A stretch of DNA of 64,000 nucleotides, taken from assembly GCF_048771995.1 (NCBI RefSeq), contig NC_133028.1, forward strand, positions 73,640,501 through 73,704,500, given 5' to 3'. The stretch comes from Taeniopygia guttata. Lineage: Eukaryota; Chordata; Aves; Passeriformes; Estrildidae. Made by a program: the position numbers and the translations under genes. Position 1 is the first letter of the stretch; the number at the start of each line of letters is the position of its first letter. Below, piece after piece: positions 11,043 through 23,026 of this stretch. Under the pieces are notes generated by a model. That model worked only from the letters and a program-made list of their open reading frames with translations, did no database searches and was not told where the DNA came from.

Positions 11043-11765
11043 CTCCCGCTGGGAATTCCGGACCCCCCCGCCCAAACGACTCCGAGCAGCTCCAGAAAAT
11101 ACCCAAAAAAATTCCCAAAATTCCCAGGAAATCGTGGAGAAAGCGGCGCCGGCCCGGAGGCTGCAGATCCCCGCCGGAAATCCGGGAATTCCGACAGGAA
11201 ATTCAGGAATTCTGGCGGAAAATTCAGGAATTCCAGAAAGAAATTCGGGAATTCCAGTTGGAAATTCAGGAATTCCAACGGGAAATTCGGGACTCCTGGC
11301 TGGAAATGCAGGAATGGCATCAGGAAATCCGGGAATTCTGTCAGGAAATCCGGGAATTCCGGGAATCCCGGTGCGTTCCCAACTTTCCGTGGCTCAGTTT
11401 TACGGGAGCCGGAATTACCGGGACCCCCCGGAGCGGAAACGGCTCCGGGAGCTGCTGGGGCACGGAGAGATCCCGGAAAAAACCCGGAATTCCGGGAATT
11501 CCGACAGGAAATTCCGGAATCCCGGCGGGAAATCCGGGGATTCCGCCAGGAAATCCGGGAATTCCGCCAGGAAATCTGGGAATTCTGCCAGGAAGGGCAG
11601 CTCCAAAGGCAAAGGGAGCAGCGGGAATTCCCGGAATTCCAGGCTGGGGAATTCCAGGATTGAGAATTCCCAGATTTCCAATGTTGAGAACTCCCGGAAT
11701 TCCAGGATGGGGAATTCCCGGATTTCCGGGATTGGGAATTCCTGCAGAATTCCAGGATGAAGAAT
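11043..11765 (+). repeat. 21-bp GAATTCC minisatellite with open frames, copy 1
   Basis: Starts after a TTTTTTTTTCAG acceptor-like run. The core is a 21-bp repeat built on GGAATTC. One + frame encodes degenerate heptads (EIREFRQ, EIQEFWR, KIQEFQK and so on), which would form a charged coiled coil. Another encodes a collagen-like GIPxGN repeat. A non-repeat middle (about 11398-11480) encodes YRDPPERKRLRELLGHG. A possible intron at 11371-11397 would be only 27 bases, too short to trust. I do not recognise a gene. It may be a repeat-expanded exon of a GC-rich avian gene or non-coding. Confidence -1.
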
Positions 11766-11806
11766 TCCCTTATTTGCTTTGATAGACTTTCCTGCCCCTG
11801 GCACAG

Positions 11807-12386
11807 AGGGAGGGGCTATAAACCAAATTGTCATTACAAATCTGTCTGAAAAGGACCTAAAATTAGATGCCATGAAAATGGCTCTGGGAATCCCCAAAGT
11901 CCCAGCTACGGTAAGAATCAGACTTTGTGCCTCTGTCCTGGAAGAGCACAGCACTGCAATGCATCCTAACACATTTTGCAACCTTCTAACAGATATATTT
12001 CATCTCATGCAAGAAGACAGATGAGTAATTCCCAGGAGCTTCATGCAAAATTGGCCCTAAAGCAGATCCCAGTAGGCATCAAGGTAAGCAAAGAAATGTA
12101 GCCCTTTCCATTTTAGCCAGCTGCAGTTGACAACAGATTTCAAATTTAGACTTCAAACATTCTCATGAAGAAATTAACCCTTAGGTTGTTGTGGCTTTAC
12201 TGTGATCCATGTAAAATAGCACCTTTTCCTTGTGCATTTTTTTTAACACAACACTTTTTTTTTTTTATTTTTTCCTTGCTAGGCTGGATTCTGTGTGCTG
12301 CAAGGCTGTCATATCAGGATATGCTGCAAAAGAGTTTGTTGCATCTTCTTCCTGAAAAGTTGGTGGAGTTTCTCTCTATGCAGAGG
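11807..12386 (+). pseudogene. Three exon-like segments of an unrecognised gene, copy 1
   Basis: Candidate exons are 11807-11910 (acceptor CCTGCCCCTGGCACAG, donor GTAAGA), 11993-12083 (acceptor TTCTAACAG, donor GTAAGC) and 12283-12386 (acceptor TTTTCCTTGCTAG, donor GTACAA). The first reads INQIVITNLSEKDLKLDAMK and on; the second is open in the frame of SNSQELHAKLALKQIPVGIK. The phases of these two do not match: the in-phase reading of the second exon stops. Either an indel has broken the gene or one splice site is wrong. The intron between them is only 82 bases. I do not recognise the family. Confidence -1.
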
Positions 12387-14549
12387 GTACAACATTTATG
12401 GTCAGGACAGGGTTTTCTTGCTTTGTGGTTTTCTTGCTGCTGCTGCTGCTTTTAAAGGGGTCAACACTCTTAGCTCCAGGAAACTGAAACTAAATGTGAG
12501 CAGGGACTGGAGGAAGGAAGCAGGGAGGATCCACTACAAGATTCCAAAAACTAAATAAAGCAGGATTCAACTGCCAGTGGCTGAATAGCAGCAATTTATG
12601 AGCTGTTCCTCAAAAGCCCCAGACAAGCACCAAGTCCTGTGGGAAGCTGGAGATTGACAGAAGACACCTCCAGAAGAGTCTGCTGTTGAAATTTCCTTTA
12701 AGCCTTTTTTTTTTTTTTTTTTTTTTTTTTTCAAGTGGATCATCCAGACCTGGCAAATGCATAAGGTCAGCCCTTGGAAGAGCAAAAAGCTCTCGCCAAG
12801 AAAACCAAACGAGTGGCTGAAATCTGTCCATTTGTCTGCCTGTCTTTTTGGCCTTGGATTACTGTGCTTTTCAAAGCTATTCTTTCATAACTTGGATAAA
12901 AAGGTAAGTGTTTCATATAGCCCCGCAAGTAGTAATCATCCTGTCCATGCAAAAAAAACCTGCTGCCTGAGGGATGGGCCCCAAACCAGAGGTGTTTCTC
13001 ATTTACCTACAAAGCGTCTGGCTTTAGCATGTGTAGTCAGTTTTTGTGAACATGTGAGTCCATTGCCTGCTCTAACAGAGTTAGTGACTTACTTTCAGTG
13101 GTTGTAGAGAGTTTCCCTGAAACAGCACTGTTTGTAGTCCACTGTGTGACTTAGGAGACACAATAGCCAGACAATTCTGCAAGTGTAATATAACTGTATG
13201 TGGCGTTCCCAGAAAATGCTCTGAAGTCTTCTCTCCGTTGCACCATGGTGATAAAAACCACTGCTGCTTTTCAAGCTCCACGAGGCCATGCTGTGCTGTG
13301 CTGAAAGGGATAGAAAAGCCAATTAGCTCTGAAAAGTGAAGGGCAGGCAGAGAGGGGTGCTCTGGCCTGGAATTCCCTCCCTTTGGCAGCAGCAAAGGTC
13401 AGCTGTGCAGCCAAATTTCAGTGACCACATGTGGATCCAGCTTGTGCGTGTTGCCAGCTATCTGCACAGGGAGTGGGAGAGGGTGGGGAGGAAGAATTGA
13501 TTCTGGAAGGGGAAAGCCTGAGTTAAAGGGAAAAGTGGAGTGAAATGTGACAGCTGGGATTTCCAGAAGATAGTTTGATGGATGCTGGCCATCCAGCTTC
13601 CCTAGAACTCTTTATCAGTAACACCCTCTATATCTCCCTGAGTGACTTTTAGCCTGTCTGGCAGTTTTCAGCATCAGTGTGTGAGCGAAAAGAGGTGGAA
13701 GGCAGTTCTCTCTGATTTGGCAGCTCTGGGACTTTGTGCTGCTGGCTGAGGGTCTGGATTCCTCAGGAACTTCCTGGCTACCTGTGGCTCCCACAGGCTT
13801 GTAGGACTGGGCTTAGAGAAACCCTGAGCTGCCCGATGTCTGCTCTTGCTGCAGCTCTTCTGAATAGTCCTGGGTGTGGATGTGAGCCTGCAGTCCTTGG
13901 GAGGCAGAATTCACTCCACAATCCCAAGGGACTTGCTCTATCTGTCAGTGCAGGCCAGCTGTGGGAATCCTCCAAGTCCCTTTATCCTGTTCTGTGTGTC
14001 AAGGCCCTGTGGCTGACCACGAGTGCCCCGAGCTGCCATGGACCCTTCTTGCAAGGGCAATTGTTTTCAGAGTCAGCGTAGGTGCTGGCTACCTTTGGAA
14101 AAGTGTGAATACCCCGGGGAAATCCATGGGGCAGACACCTTGGGCCATACTGTGTGCTGGCACCATCAGCAGGCATGATACAGACAGAGGTGCTTTGCTT
14201 TTGGTGTGAAACTTTGGTAATGGTGAGACTTCTTGGTTAGGTCAGAAGGTTTTAGAGGGAAATGTCCACTCACGTGATCAAAAGAGAAGATCCTGGCATG
14301 GTTAAAAATGGGAAACAGTGAGCTTGTAGGTTTAGGTGATCTGCTTGTGGTCATTCTTCAGACTTTTAATATTCATGCAGAAGTTTGGCAGAAACAGGAA
14401 ACTTATGTGTAGACCAAAATCAGTTCAGCTTCTACAGTAAATGGTATTAACTGGTGTTATGTAGCTTTGACCCTTTGGAGAGATCTAAATCTGGCCTTTC
14501 CCAAGTTCTGATGGAGTAAAATAACTGTTTCCCAGTCTTTTATTTGCAG
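12387..14549. other. Intron-like stretch of unit copy 1
   Basis: Contains a CTG run near 12437, a poly-T run at about 12704-12731 and otherwise ordinary sequence. Several short frames exist but none looks coding. The equivalent stretch in copy 2 is 19599-21761. Confidence -1.
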
Positions 14550-14594
14550 ATGCTCTAAATATTGTTGCTGGGGATCTATATAAAAAATTCAAAG
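14550..14594 (+). pseudogene. 45-base symmetric exon-like segment, copy 1
   Basis: Acceptor TTTTATTTGCAG and donor GTAAGT are both strong. Read in phase 1 it encodes DALNIVAGDLYKKFK with no stop, and the length is a multiple of three. It probably belongs to the same unrecognised gene as the segments at 11.8-12.4 kb. Coding status is uncertain. Confidence -1.
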
Positions 14595-14666
14595 GTAAGT
14601 AAAAATAAGTATTAGCAGTATGTGTGAAATATAATATAAATAATAATTTGTCTATCTTGCTACCTT

Positions 14667-14712
14667 AATATATATATATATATATATGATATATATATAT
14701 ATGATATATATT
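14667..14712. repeat. AT dinucleotide microsatellite, copy 1
   Basis: An (AT)n run interrupted by GAT. The equivalent in unit copy 2 is about 21879-21925. Confidence -1.
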
Positions 14713-14799
14713 TCTAAATACGTCACTATAAAGTAGAAATGCAAATGTGACTATAATGATGAAAACAATATATAAATATTCAAGTATCGTTTAAAGAAG

Positions 14800-15360
14800 G
14801 GGCTTTTTATTTGGTTAGAGGCAGGGTTTTAATGGAAGAAAAATGAATATACCTTTTATTTTGATATCATTCTAAATATAGAAATATATATTCAATGTAT
14901 GCAGAGATTTTTCTATTCTATCTCTTCTGAATATTTATTTTCATTTCTATTTTATACTTTCATATAACACCATACATCAATCTACATTTTAAACGTAAAT
15001 TTGAATATAAATGCGAAATATAGAGATAAATTTAAACGCAGTTTAAAAGAAAAGGGGTTTTTAAAAGATTTTTACTTGGATAGAGGCAGGGGTTTATTTT
15101 AAGCAATAGAAACCTTTTAGAAATAGAAATCTATCTATAGAAATATGTAAGCAATGTATTAAGTAATGCATAAAAATATAAATTGTAATAAAGGAATAAA
15201 TGTGAGAAATTATAAAAATACAATTACACATTAATATACGTTATAAATCCGAATGTGAATATAAATATGAAAAATATAAAAATAAAAGAGCTTGAAATGC
15301 AGTTTAAAAGAGAAGGTTTTTGCTTTTGGTTCCTGTTGGGTTAGAGGCAGGGGTTTTTTT
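14800..15360 (+). repeat. AT-rich leader element, tandem sub-units before copy 2
   Basis: Three diverged sub-units, each with a GGTTAGAGGCAGGG-like or GGATAGAGGCAGGG-like box and an A/T-rich body ending near GCAGTTTAAAAG. The same block precedes copy 3 at about 22010-22580. Confidence -1.
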
Positions 15361-15993
15361 GCTGGCGTTCTTTTCCGCGCGGGATGTTTTGGGGCATTTG
15401 CTGCAGGGCAGGTTCCGGAGGGCATCGCGCCCGTTCTTTTCTGCCGCCGGCCCCGCCCGCGGCCCCGAGGCGAGCGGCGGCCCCCGGCGGTGGCGGGCGG
15501 CAGTGCTGCCGCCCTGTGGGCAGAGAGCGGTACTGCAGCCCGCCGCCCGCGGCCGCCATCTTGGGAGTGGCTTGTCGCGGACTCGCTTGACCTTCTCGAG
15601 ATGGCGCGAAAAAGAGGACGTCGGCATTCGAGGACCCGTGTCTGTTTTTTCTACACTGCCTGAATTGTCCCCAACGCCGGCGCCCCCCGACGGGATTTTC
15701 CGCGGCGGTTCCGGTGCCGTGCACAGGGGCTGTGGGGTCAGCAGCACCGCGAGCGTGCGGGTTTTTGGCGGGGGCCGACGGGCATCGGCGTAATACGCCT
15801 CTCTCCGTCCAGGTCCCCACGGGCCGCCATCTTGCGAGTCCCTGGTGGCGGGCTCGCTTGAAAAGTGCTGCCCCCGTTGTGGGCAGAGGGCGGTACTGCA
15901 GCCGCCGGTGCCGGGGCGGGAGCGCGCGGCGAGCGGCGCGCGGGCGGTGTCTGTGAGCGCAGGGCGGGGGGCGGCGGCGGCTCGGGCGGCCCG
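15350..15993 (+). promoter_or_regulatory. CpG island, unit copy 2
   Basis: Near-identical to the island in copy 1, with the same YY1-type and E2F-like motifs. One G is missing just before the LUZP2-derived exon, which shifts the frame between the island and that exon. Confidence -1.
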
Positions 15994-16050
15994 AGCCTCA
16001 AAAACAAGCTCTGGTCAGGAAACAAGCTTGGTGCTTTGCGCGCAGAAGAG
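15994..16050 (+). pseudogene. LUZP2: Captured LUZP2 exon, array copy 2, no splice donor
   Basis: Same peptide and same loss of the donor as in array copy 1. It also begins in a GC-rich island and ends in the NRF1-like array. The identical junction in both copies shows that the exon was joined to the array before the unit was duplicated. Confidence -1.
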
Positions 16051-16052
16051 GA

Positions 16053-16550
16053 ATTTCCAGTGCGCATGCGCCTAGCGGCCATGACACTGTACGGAAAATG
16101 GAACTGTGCTGTAGGAAGGCGGCCATGATGCTGTACGGAAATTCCAGTGCGCATGCGCTTAGCGGCCATGACACCGCGCGGGAAAATAAAACTACGCATG
16201 CGCAAGGCGGCCATGACAGTGTACGGAAAATGGAACTCTGCTGTAGATGGGCGGCCATGATGCTGTACGGAAAACCCAGTGCGCATGCGCCTAGCGGCCA
16301 TAACAGCGCAACGGAAACTGGTACTGCGCATGCGCAAGGCGGCCATGACACTGTACGGAAAATGGAACTGTGCTATAGGAAGGCGGCCATGATGCTGTAC
16401 GGAAATTCCAGTGCGCATGCGCAGGGCGGCCATGACACTGTACGGAAAATGGAACTCTGCTGTAGGAAGGCGGCCATTATGCTGTACGGAAATTCCAGTG
16501 CGCATGCGCAAAGCGGGCGTACTGCAAAGGGAACCGCGCATGCGCACTGC
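16053..16550 (+). promoter_or_regulatory. Array of NRF1-like and YY1-like sites, copy 2
   Basis: Same organisation as copy 1 but with eight palindromes, so one unit of about 131 bases has been lost or gained between copies. The sites themselves are almost unchanged between the two arrays. Confidence -1.
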
Positions 16551-16574
16551 GTGGGGGGGGGAGAACCTTGCCAT

Positions 16575-18200
16575 CTGTTTTTTGGGGGTTTGGGATTTTT
16601 GGAAATTTGGTGTTTTGGGAGTTTGGGGGGTTTTGGGGATTTGGGAATTTGGGGTTTGGGATTTTGGGGATTTGGGGATTTGGGGTTCGGGTTCCCGGGA
16701 TCCCGGCCCTGCTCAGCCTCTCCCGGATCCGCAGCAGCTCCGGAACCGCCTCGAAACGGAGCCGGGACCCGCCCGGGTGAGCCTGAAACCCCAAATCCCC
16801 CAAAAATCCCCCCAAACCTCAAACATCCCCCAAAAATCCCCTAAATTTCAAATTCCCAACCCCCCCCCCAAACCCCCCCCAAAAAACACTAGACCTCAAA
16901 AAAACCCAAAACCCCAAAATCCTCCAAAAATCCCCAAATCCCAAACCCCCAAATCCCCTACATCCCCAAAACCCCCAAATATTCCCCAAAAATCCCCTCA
17001 ATTCCAAAATCCCAAACCCCAAAAATCCCCTAAAAATCCCCCCTGAAGTCCTCCAAATCCCCAAAACCCCCCAAATATCCCCCCCAAAAATCCCCCAAAC
17101 CCCAAAATCCTCCAAAAATCCCCAAATCCCAAACCCCAAAATCCCCTAAATCCCCCCAAACCCCAAAATGCTCCAAAAATCCCCCAAAAATCCCCTAAAT
17201 CCAAAATCCCAAACCCCAAAAATCCCCAAAACCCCAAAATCCTCCAAAAATCCCCAAATCCCAAACCCCAAAATCCCCTAAATCCCCCCAAACCCCAAAA
17301 TGCTCCAAAAATCCCCCAAAAATCCCCTAAATCCAAAATCCCAAACCCCAAAAATCCCCTAAATCCCAAAATCCTCCAAAAATCCCCCAAAAATCCCCAA
17401 AATCCCAAACCCCCAAATCCCCTACATCCCCAAAAACCCCAAATATTCCCCAAAAATCCCCTCAATTCCAAAATCCCAAACCCCAAAAATCCCCCAGATC
17501 CCAAACCCCCAAAATCCCCTAAAAATCCCCCCTGAAGTCCCCCAAATCCCCAAAACCCCCCAAATATCCCCCCCAAAAATCCCCCAAACCCCAAAATCCT
17601 CCAAAAATCCCCAAATCCCAAACCCCAAAATCCCCTAAATCCCCCCAAACCCCAAAATGCTCCAAAAATCCCCCAAAAATCCCCTAAATCCAAAATCCCA
17701 AACCCCAAAAATCCCCTAAATCCCAAAATCCTCCAAAAATCCCCCAAAAATCCCCAAAATCCCAAACCCCCAAATCCCCTACATCCCCAAAAACCCCAAA
17801 TATTCCCCAAAAATCCCCTCAATTCCAAAATCCCAAACCCCAAAAATCCCCCAGATCCCAAACCCCCAAAATCCCCTAAAAATCCCCCCTGAAGTCCCCC
17901 AAATCCCCAAAACCCCCCAAATATCCCCCCCAAAAATCCCCCAAACCCCAAAATCCTCCAAAAATCCCCAAATCCCAAACCCCAAAATCCCCTAAATCCC
18001 CCCAAACCCCAAAATGCTCCAAAAATCCCCCAAAAATCCCCTAAATCCAAAATCCCAAACCCCAAAAATCCCCTAAATCCCAAAATCCTCCAAAAATCCC
18101 CCAAAAATCCCCAAAATCCCAAACACCCAAATCCCCTAAATCCCAAAAAAACCCAAATATTCCCCAAAAATCCCCTAAATTGGGGATTTGGGAATTTTGG
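16575..18200. repeat. G/T then C/A minisatellite with 357-bp higher-order period, copy 2
   Basis: Same structure as in unit copy 1, but the order and number of sub-blocks differ. Clear 357-bp repeats occur at 17422 and 17779, with shortened blocks before them. The flanks are nearly identical to copy 1, so the minisatellite has rearranged since the unit was duplicated. Confidence -1.
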
Positions 18201-18255
18201 GATTTGGGAATTCCCGCCCCTCCCCCCTCCCTCATTCCCGTTTTTTTTTTTTCAG

Positions 18256-18978
18256 CTCCCGCTGGGAATTCCGGACCCCCCCGCCCAAACGGCTCCGAGC
18301 AGCTCCAGAAAATACCCAAAAAAATTCCCAAAATTCCCAGGAAATCGTGGAGAAAGCGGCGCCGGCCCGGAGGCTGCAGATCCCCGCCGGAAATCCGGGA
18401 ATTCCGACAGGAAATTCAGGAATTCTGGCGGAAAATTCAGGAATTCCAGAAAGAAATTCGGGAATTCCAGTTGGAAATTCAGGAATTCCAACGGGAAATT
18501 CGGGACTCCTGGCTGGAAATGCAGGAATGGCATCAGGAAATCCGGGAATTCTGTCAGGAAATCCGGGAATTCCGGGAATCCCGGTGCGTTCCCAACTTTC
18601 CGTGGCTCAGTTTTACGGGAGCCGGAATTACCGGGACCCCCCGGAGCGGAAACGGCTCCGGGAGCTGCTGGGGCACGGAGAGATCCCGGAAAAAACCCGG
18701 AATTCCGGGAATTCCGACAGGAAATTCCGGAATCCCGGCGGGAAATCCGGGGATTCCGCCAGGAAATCCGGGAATTCCGCCAGGAAATCTGGGAATTCTG
18801 CCAGGAAGGGCAGCTCCAAAGGCAAAGGGAGCAGCGGGAATTCCCGGAATTCCAGGCTGGGGAATTCCAGGATTGAGAATTCCCAGATTTCCAATGTTGA
18901 GAACTCCCGGAATTCCAGGATGGGGAATTCCCGGATTTCCGGGATTGGGAATTCCTGCAGAATTCCAGGATGAAGAAT
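18256..18978 (+). repeat. 21-bp GAATTCC minisatellite with open frames, copy 2
   Basis: Almost identical to copy 1, with the same frames open and the same non-repeat middle. Only a few single-base changes were noticed, for example GACTCC against GGCTCC near the start and a TTA against TCA change near the end. Confidence -1.
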
Positions 18979-19019
18979 TCCCTCATTTGCTTTGATAGAC
19001 TTTCCTGCCCCTGGCACAG

Positions 19020-19598
19020 AGGGAGGGGCTATAAACCAAATTGTCATTACAAATCTGTCTGAAAAGGACCTAAAATTAGATGCCATGAAAATGGCTCTGG
19101 GAATCCCCAAAGTCCCAGCTACGGTAAGAATCAGACTTTGTGCCTCTGTCCTGGAAGAGCACAGCACTGCAATGCATCCTAACACATTTTGCAACCTTCT
19201 AACAGATATATTTCATCTCATGCAAGAAGACAGATGAGTAATTCCCAGGAGCTTCATGCAAAATTGGCCCTAAAGCAGATCCCAGTAGGCATCAAGGTAA
19301 GCAAAGAAATGTAGCCCTTTCCATTTTAGCCAGCTGCAGTTGACAACAGATTTCAAATTTAGACTTCAAACATTCTCATGAAGAAATTAACCCTTAGGTT
19401 GTTGTGGCTTTACTGTGATCCATGTAAAATAGCACCTTTTCCTTGTGCATTTTTTTTAACACAACACTTTTTTTTTTTATTTTTTCCTTGCTAGGCTGGA
19501 TTCTGTATGCTGCAAGGCTGTCATATCAGGATATGCTGCAAAAGAGTTTGTTGCATCTTCTTCCTGAAAAGTTGGTGGAGTTTCTCTCTATGCAGAGG
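19020..19598 (+). pseudogene. Three exon-like segments of an unrecognised gene, copy 2
   Basis: Counterparts of the copy 1 segments lie at 19020-19123, 19206-19296 and 19495-19598. Splice sites and the phase mismatch are unchanged, so the defect predates duplication of the unit. Confidence -1.
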
Positions 19599-21761
19599 GT
19601 ACAACATTTATGGTCAGGACAGGGTTTTCTTGCTTTGTGGTTTTCTTGCTGCTGCTGCTGCTTTTAAAGGGGTCAACACTCTTAGCTCCAGGAAACTGAA
19701 ACTAAATGTGAGCAGGGACTGGAGGAAGGAAGCAGGGAGGATCCACTACAAGATTCCAAAAACTAAATAAAGCAGGATTCAACTGCCAGTGGCTGAATAG
19801 CAGCAATTTATGAGCTGTTCCTCAAAAGCCCCAGACAAGCACCAAGTCCTGTGGGAAGCTGGAGATTGACAGAAGACACCTCCAGAAGAGTCTGCTGTTG
19901 AAATTTCCTTTAAGCCTTTTTTTTTTTTTTTTTTTTTTTTTTTCAAGTGGATCATCCAGACCTGGCAAATGCATAAGGTCAGCCCTTGGAAGAGCAAAAA
20001 GCTCTCGCCAAGAAAACCAAACGAGTGGCTGAAATCTGTCCATTTGTCTGCCTGTCTTTTTGGCCTTGGATTACTGTGCTTTTCAAAGCTATTCTTTCAT
20101 AACTTGGATAAAAAGGTAAGTGTTTCATATAGCCCCGCAAGTAGTAATCATCCTGTCCATGCAAAAAAAACCTGCTGCCTGAGGGATGGGCCCCAAACCA
20201 GAGGTGTTTCTCATTTACCTACAAAGCGTCTGGCTTTAGCATGTGTAGTCAGTTTTTGTGAACATGTGAGTCCATTGCCTGCTCTAACAGAGTTAGTGAC
20301 TTACTTTCAGTGGTTGTAGAGAGTTTCCCTGAAACAGCACTGTTTGTAGTCCACTGTGTGACTTAGGAGACACAATAGCCAGACAATTCTGCAAGTGTAA
20401 TATAACTGTATGTGGCGTTCCCAGAAAATGCTCTGAAGTCTTCTCTCCGTTGCACCATGGTGATAAAAACCACTGCTGCTTTTCAAGCTCCACGAGGCCA
20501 TGCTGTGCTGTGCTGAAAGGGATAGAAAAGCCAATTAGCTCTGAAAAGTGAAGGGCAGGCAGAGAGGGGTGCTCTGGCCTGGAATTCCCTCCCTTTGGCA
20601 GCAGCAAAGGTCAGCTGTGCAGCCAAATTTCAGTGACCACATGTGGATCCAGCTTGTGCGTGTTGCCAGCTATCTGCACAGGGAGTGGGAGAGGGTGGGG
20701 AGGAAGAATTGATTCTGGAAGGGGAAAGCCTGAGTTAAAGGGAAAAGTGGAGTGAAATGTGACAGCTGGGATTTCCAGAAGATAGTTTGATGGATGCTGG
20801 CCATCCAGCTTCCCTAGAACTCTTTATCAGTAACACCCTCTATATCTCCCTGAGTGACTTTTAGCCTGTCTGGCAGTTTTCAGCATCAGTGTGTGAGCGA
20901 AAAGAGGTGGAAGGCAGTTCTCTCTGATTTGGCAGCTCTGGGACTTTGTGCTGCTGGCTGAGGGTCTGGATTCCTCAGGAACTTCCTGGCTACCTGTGGC
21001 TCCCACAGGCTTGTAGGACTGTGCTTAGAGAAACCCTGAGCTGCCCGATGTCTGCTCTTGCTGCAGCTCTTCTGAATAGTCCTGGGTGTGGATGTGAGCC
21101 TGCAGTCCTTGGGAGGCAGAATTCACTCCACAATCCCAAGGGACTTGCTCTATCTGTCAGTGCAGGCCAGCTGTGGGAATCCTCCAAGTCCCTTTATCCT
21201 GTTCTGTGTGTCAAGGCCCTGTGGCTGACCACGAGTGCCCCGAGCTGCCATGGACCCTTCTTGCAAGGGCAATTGTTTTCAGAGTCAGCGTAGGTGCTGG
21301 CTACCTTTGGAAAAGTGTGAATACCCCGGGGAAATCCATGGGGCAGACACCTTGGGCCATACTGTGTGCTGGCACCATCAGCAGGCATGATACAGACAGA
21401 GGTGCTTTGCTTTTGGTGTGAAACTTTGGTAATGGTGAGACTTCTTGGTTAGGTCAGAAGGTTTTAGAGGGAAATGTCCACTCACGTGATCAAAAGAGAA
21501 GATCCTGGCATGGTTAAAAATGGGAAACAGTGAGCTTGTAGGTTTAGGTGATCTGCTTGTGGTCATTCTTCAGACTTTTAATATTCATGCAGAAGTTTGG
21601 CAGAAACAGGAAACTTATGTGTAGACCAAAATCAGTTCAGCTTCTACAGTAAATGGTATTAACTGGTGTTATGTAGCTTTGACCCTTTGGAGAGATCTAA
21701 ATCTGGCCTTTCCCAAGTTCTGATGGAGTAAAATAACTGTTTCCCAGTCTTTTATTTGCAG
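19599..21761. other. Intron-like stretch of unit copy 2
   Basis: Near-identical to 12387-14549, including the poly-T run (about 19917-19943). No gene seen. Confidence -1.
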
Positions 21762-21806
21762 ATGCTCTAAATATTGTTGCTGGGGATCTATATAAAAAAT
21801 TCAAAG
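21762..21806 (+). pseudogene. 45-base symmetric exon-like segment, copy 2
   Basis: Identical in layout to the segment at 14550-14594, with the same strong splice sites and peptide. Confidence -1.
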
Positions 21807-22559
21807 GTAAGTAAAAATAAGTATTAGCAGTATGTGTGAAATATAATATAAATAATAATTTGTCTATCTTGCTACCTTAATATATATATATATATATATG
21901 ATATATATATATATGATATATATTTCTAAATACGTCACTATAAAGTAGAAATGCAAATGTGACTATAATGATGAAAACAATATATAAATATTCAAGTATC
22001 GTTTAAAGAAGGGGCTTTTTATTTGGTTAGAGGCAGGGTTTTAATGGAAGAAAAATGAATATACCTTTTATTTTGATATCATTCTAAATATAGAAATATA
22101 TATTCAATGTATGCAGAGATTTTTCTATTCTATCTCTTCTGAATATTTATTTTCATTTCTATTTTATACTTTCATATAACACCATACATCAATCTACATT
22201 TTAAACGTAAATTTGAATATAAATGCGAAATATAGAGATAAATTTAAACGCAGTTTAAAAGAAAAGGGGTTTTTAAAAGATTTTTACTTGGATAGAGGCA
22301 GGGGTTTATTTTAAGCAATAGAAACCTTTTAGAAATAGAAATCTATCTATAGAAATATGTAAGCAATGTATTAAGTAATGCATAAAAATATAAATTGTAA
22401 TAAAGGAATAAATGTGAGAAATTATAAAAATACAATTACACATTAATATACGTTATAAATCCGAATGTGAATATAAATATGAAAAATATAAAAATAAAAG
22501 AGCTTGAAATGCAGTTTAAAAGAGAAGGTTTTTGCTTTTGGTTCCTGTTGGGTTAGAGG

Positions 22560-23026
22560 CAGGGGTTTTTTTGCTGGCGTTCTTTTCCGCGCGGGATGTT
22601 TTGGGGCATTTGCTGCAGGGCAGGTTCCGGAGGGCATCGCGCCCGTTCTTTTCTGCCGCCGGCCCCGCCCGCGGCCCCGAGGCGAGCGGCGGCCCCCGGC
22701 GGTGGCGGGCGGCAGTGCTGCCGCCCTGTGGGCAGAGGGCGGTACTGCAGCCCGCCGCCCGCGGCCGCCATCTTGGGAGTGGCTTGTCGCGGACTCGCTT
22801 GACCTTCTCGAGATGGCGCGAAAAAGAGGACGTCGGCATTCGAGGACCCGTGTCTGTTTTTTCTACACTGCCTGAATCGTCCCCAACGCCGGCGCCCCCC
22901 GACGGGATTTTCCGCGGCGGTTCCGGTGCCGTGCACAGGGGCTGTGGGGTCAGCAGCACCGCGAGCGGCGCGCGGGGCGGTGTCTGTGAGCGCAGGGCGG
23001 GGGGCGGCGGCGGCTCGGGCGGCCCG
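22560..23026 (+). promoter_or_regulatory. CpG island, unit copy 3, fused to LUZP2
   Basis: The same island as in copies 1 and 2 but 180 bases shorter. The missing segment contained an in-frame stop (TAA at 8551-8553 in copy 1). Its loss leaves a frame open from an ATG at 22532 through the island into the LUZP2 exon. This is the only copy positioned to drive the intact LUZP2 exons downstream. Whether the ATG is used is unknown. Confidence -1.

Larger units (their letters stand above)
7985..15224 (+). repeat. 7.2-kb tandem unit, copy 1
   Basis: The sequence from about 7985 recurs at about 15225 (offset 7240) and 22437 (further offset 7212) with near identity. Each full unit holds, in order, an AT-rich leader, CpG island, LUZP2-derived exon, NRF1-like array, C/A minisatellite, GC-rich 21-bp minisatellite, exon-like segments of an unrecognised gene, and AT-rich DNA. 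Copy 1 differs from copy 2 mainly in repeat-number changes inside its minisatellites. The exact left edge is blurred, because the AT-rich sub-repeats are themselves tandem. Confidence -1.
15225..22436 (+). repeat. 7.2-kb tandem unit, copy 2
   Basis: A near-identical repetition of copy 1 in the same orientation. It has two fewer NRF1-like palindromes and a rearranged C/A minisatellite. Scattered single-base changes occur, for example one G missing in the GC-rich run before the LUZP2-derived exon. The high similarity implies recent duplication or continuing unequal exchange. Confidence -1.

Noticed and set aside
11371..11397. A 27-base GT-AG intron in the GC-rich minisatellite
   Set aside because: Too short for vertebrate splicing; more likely simple read-through sequence.
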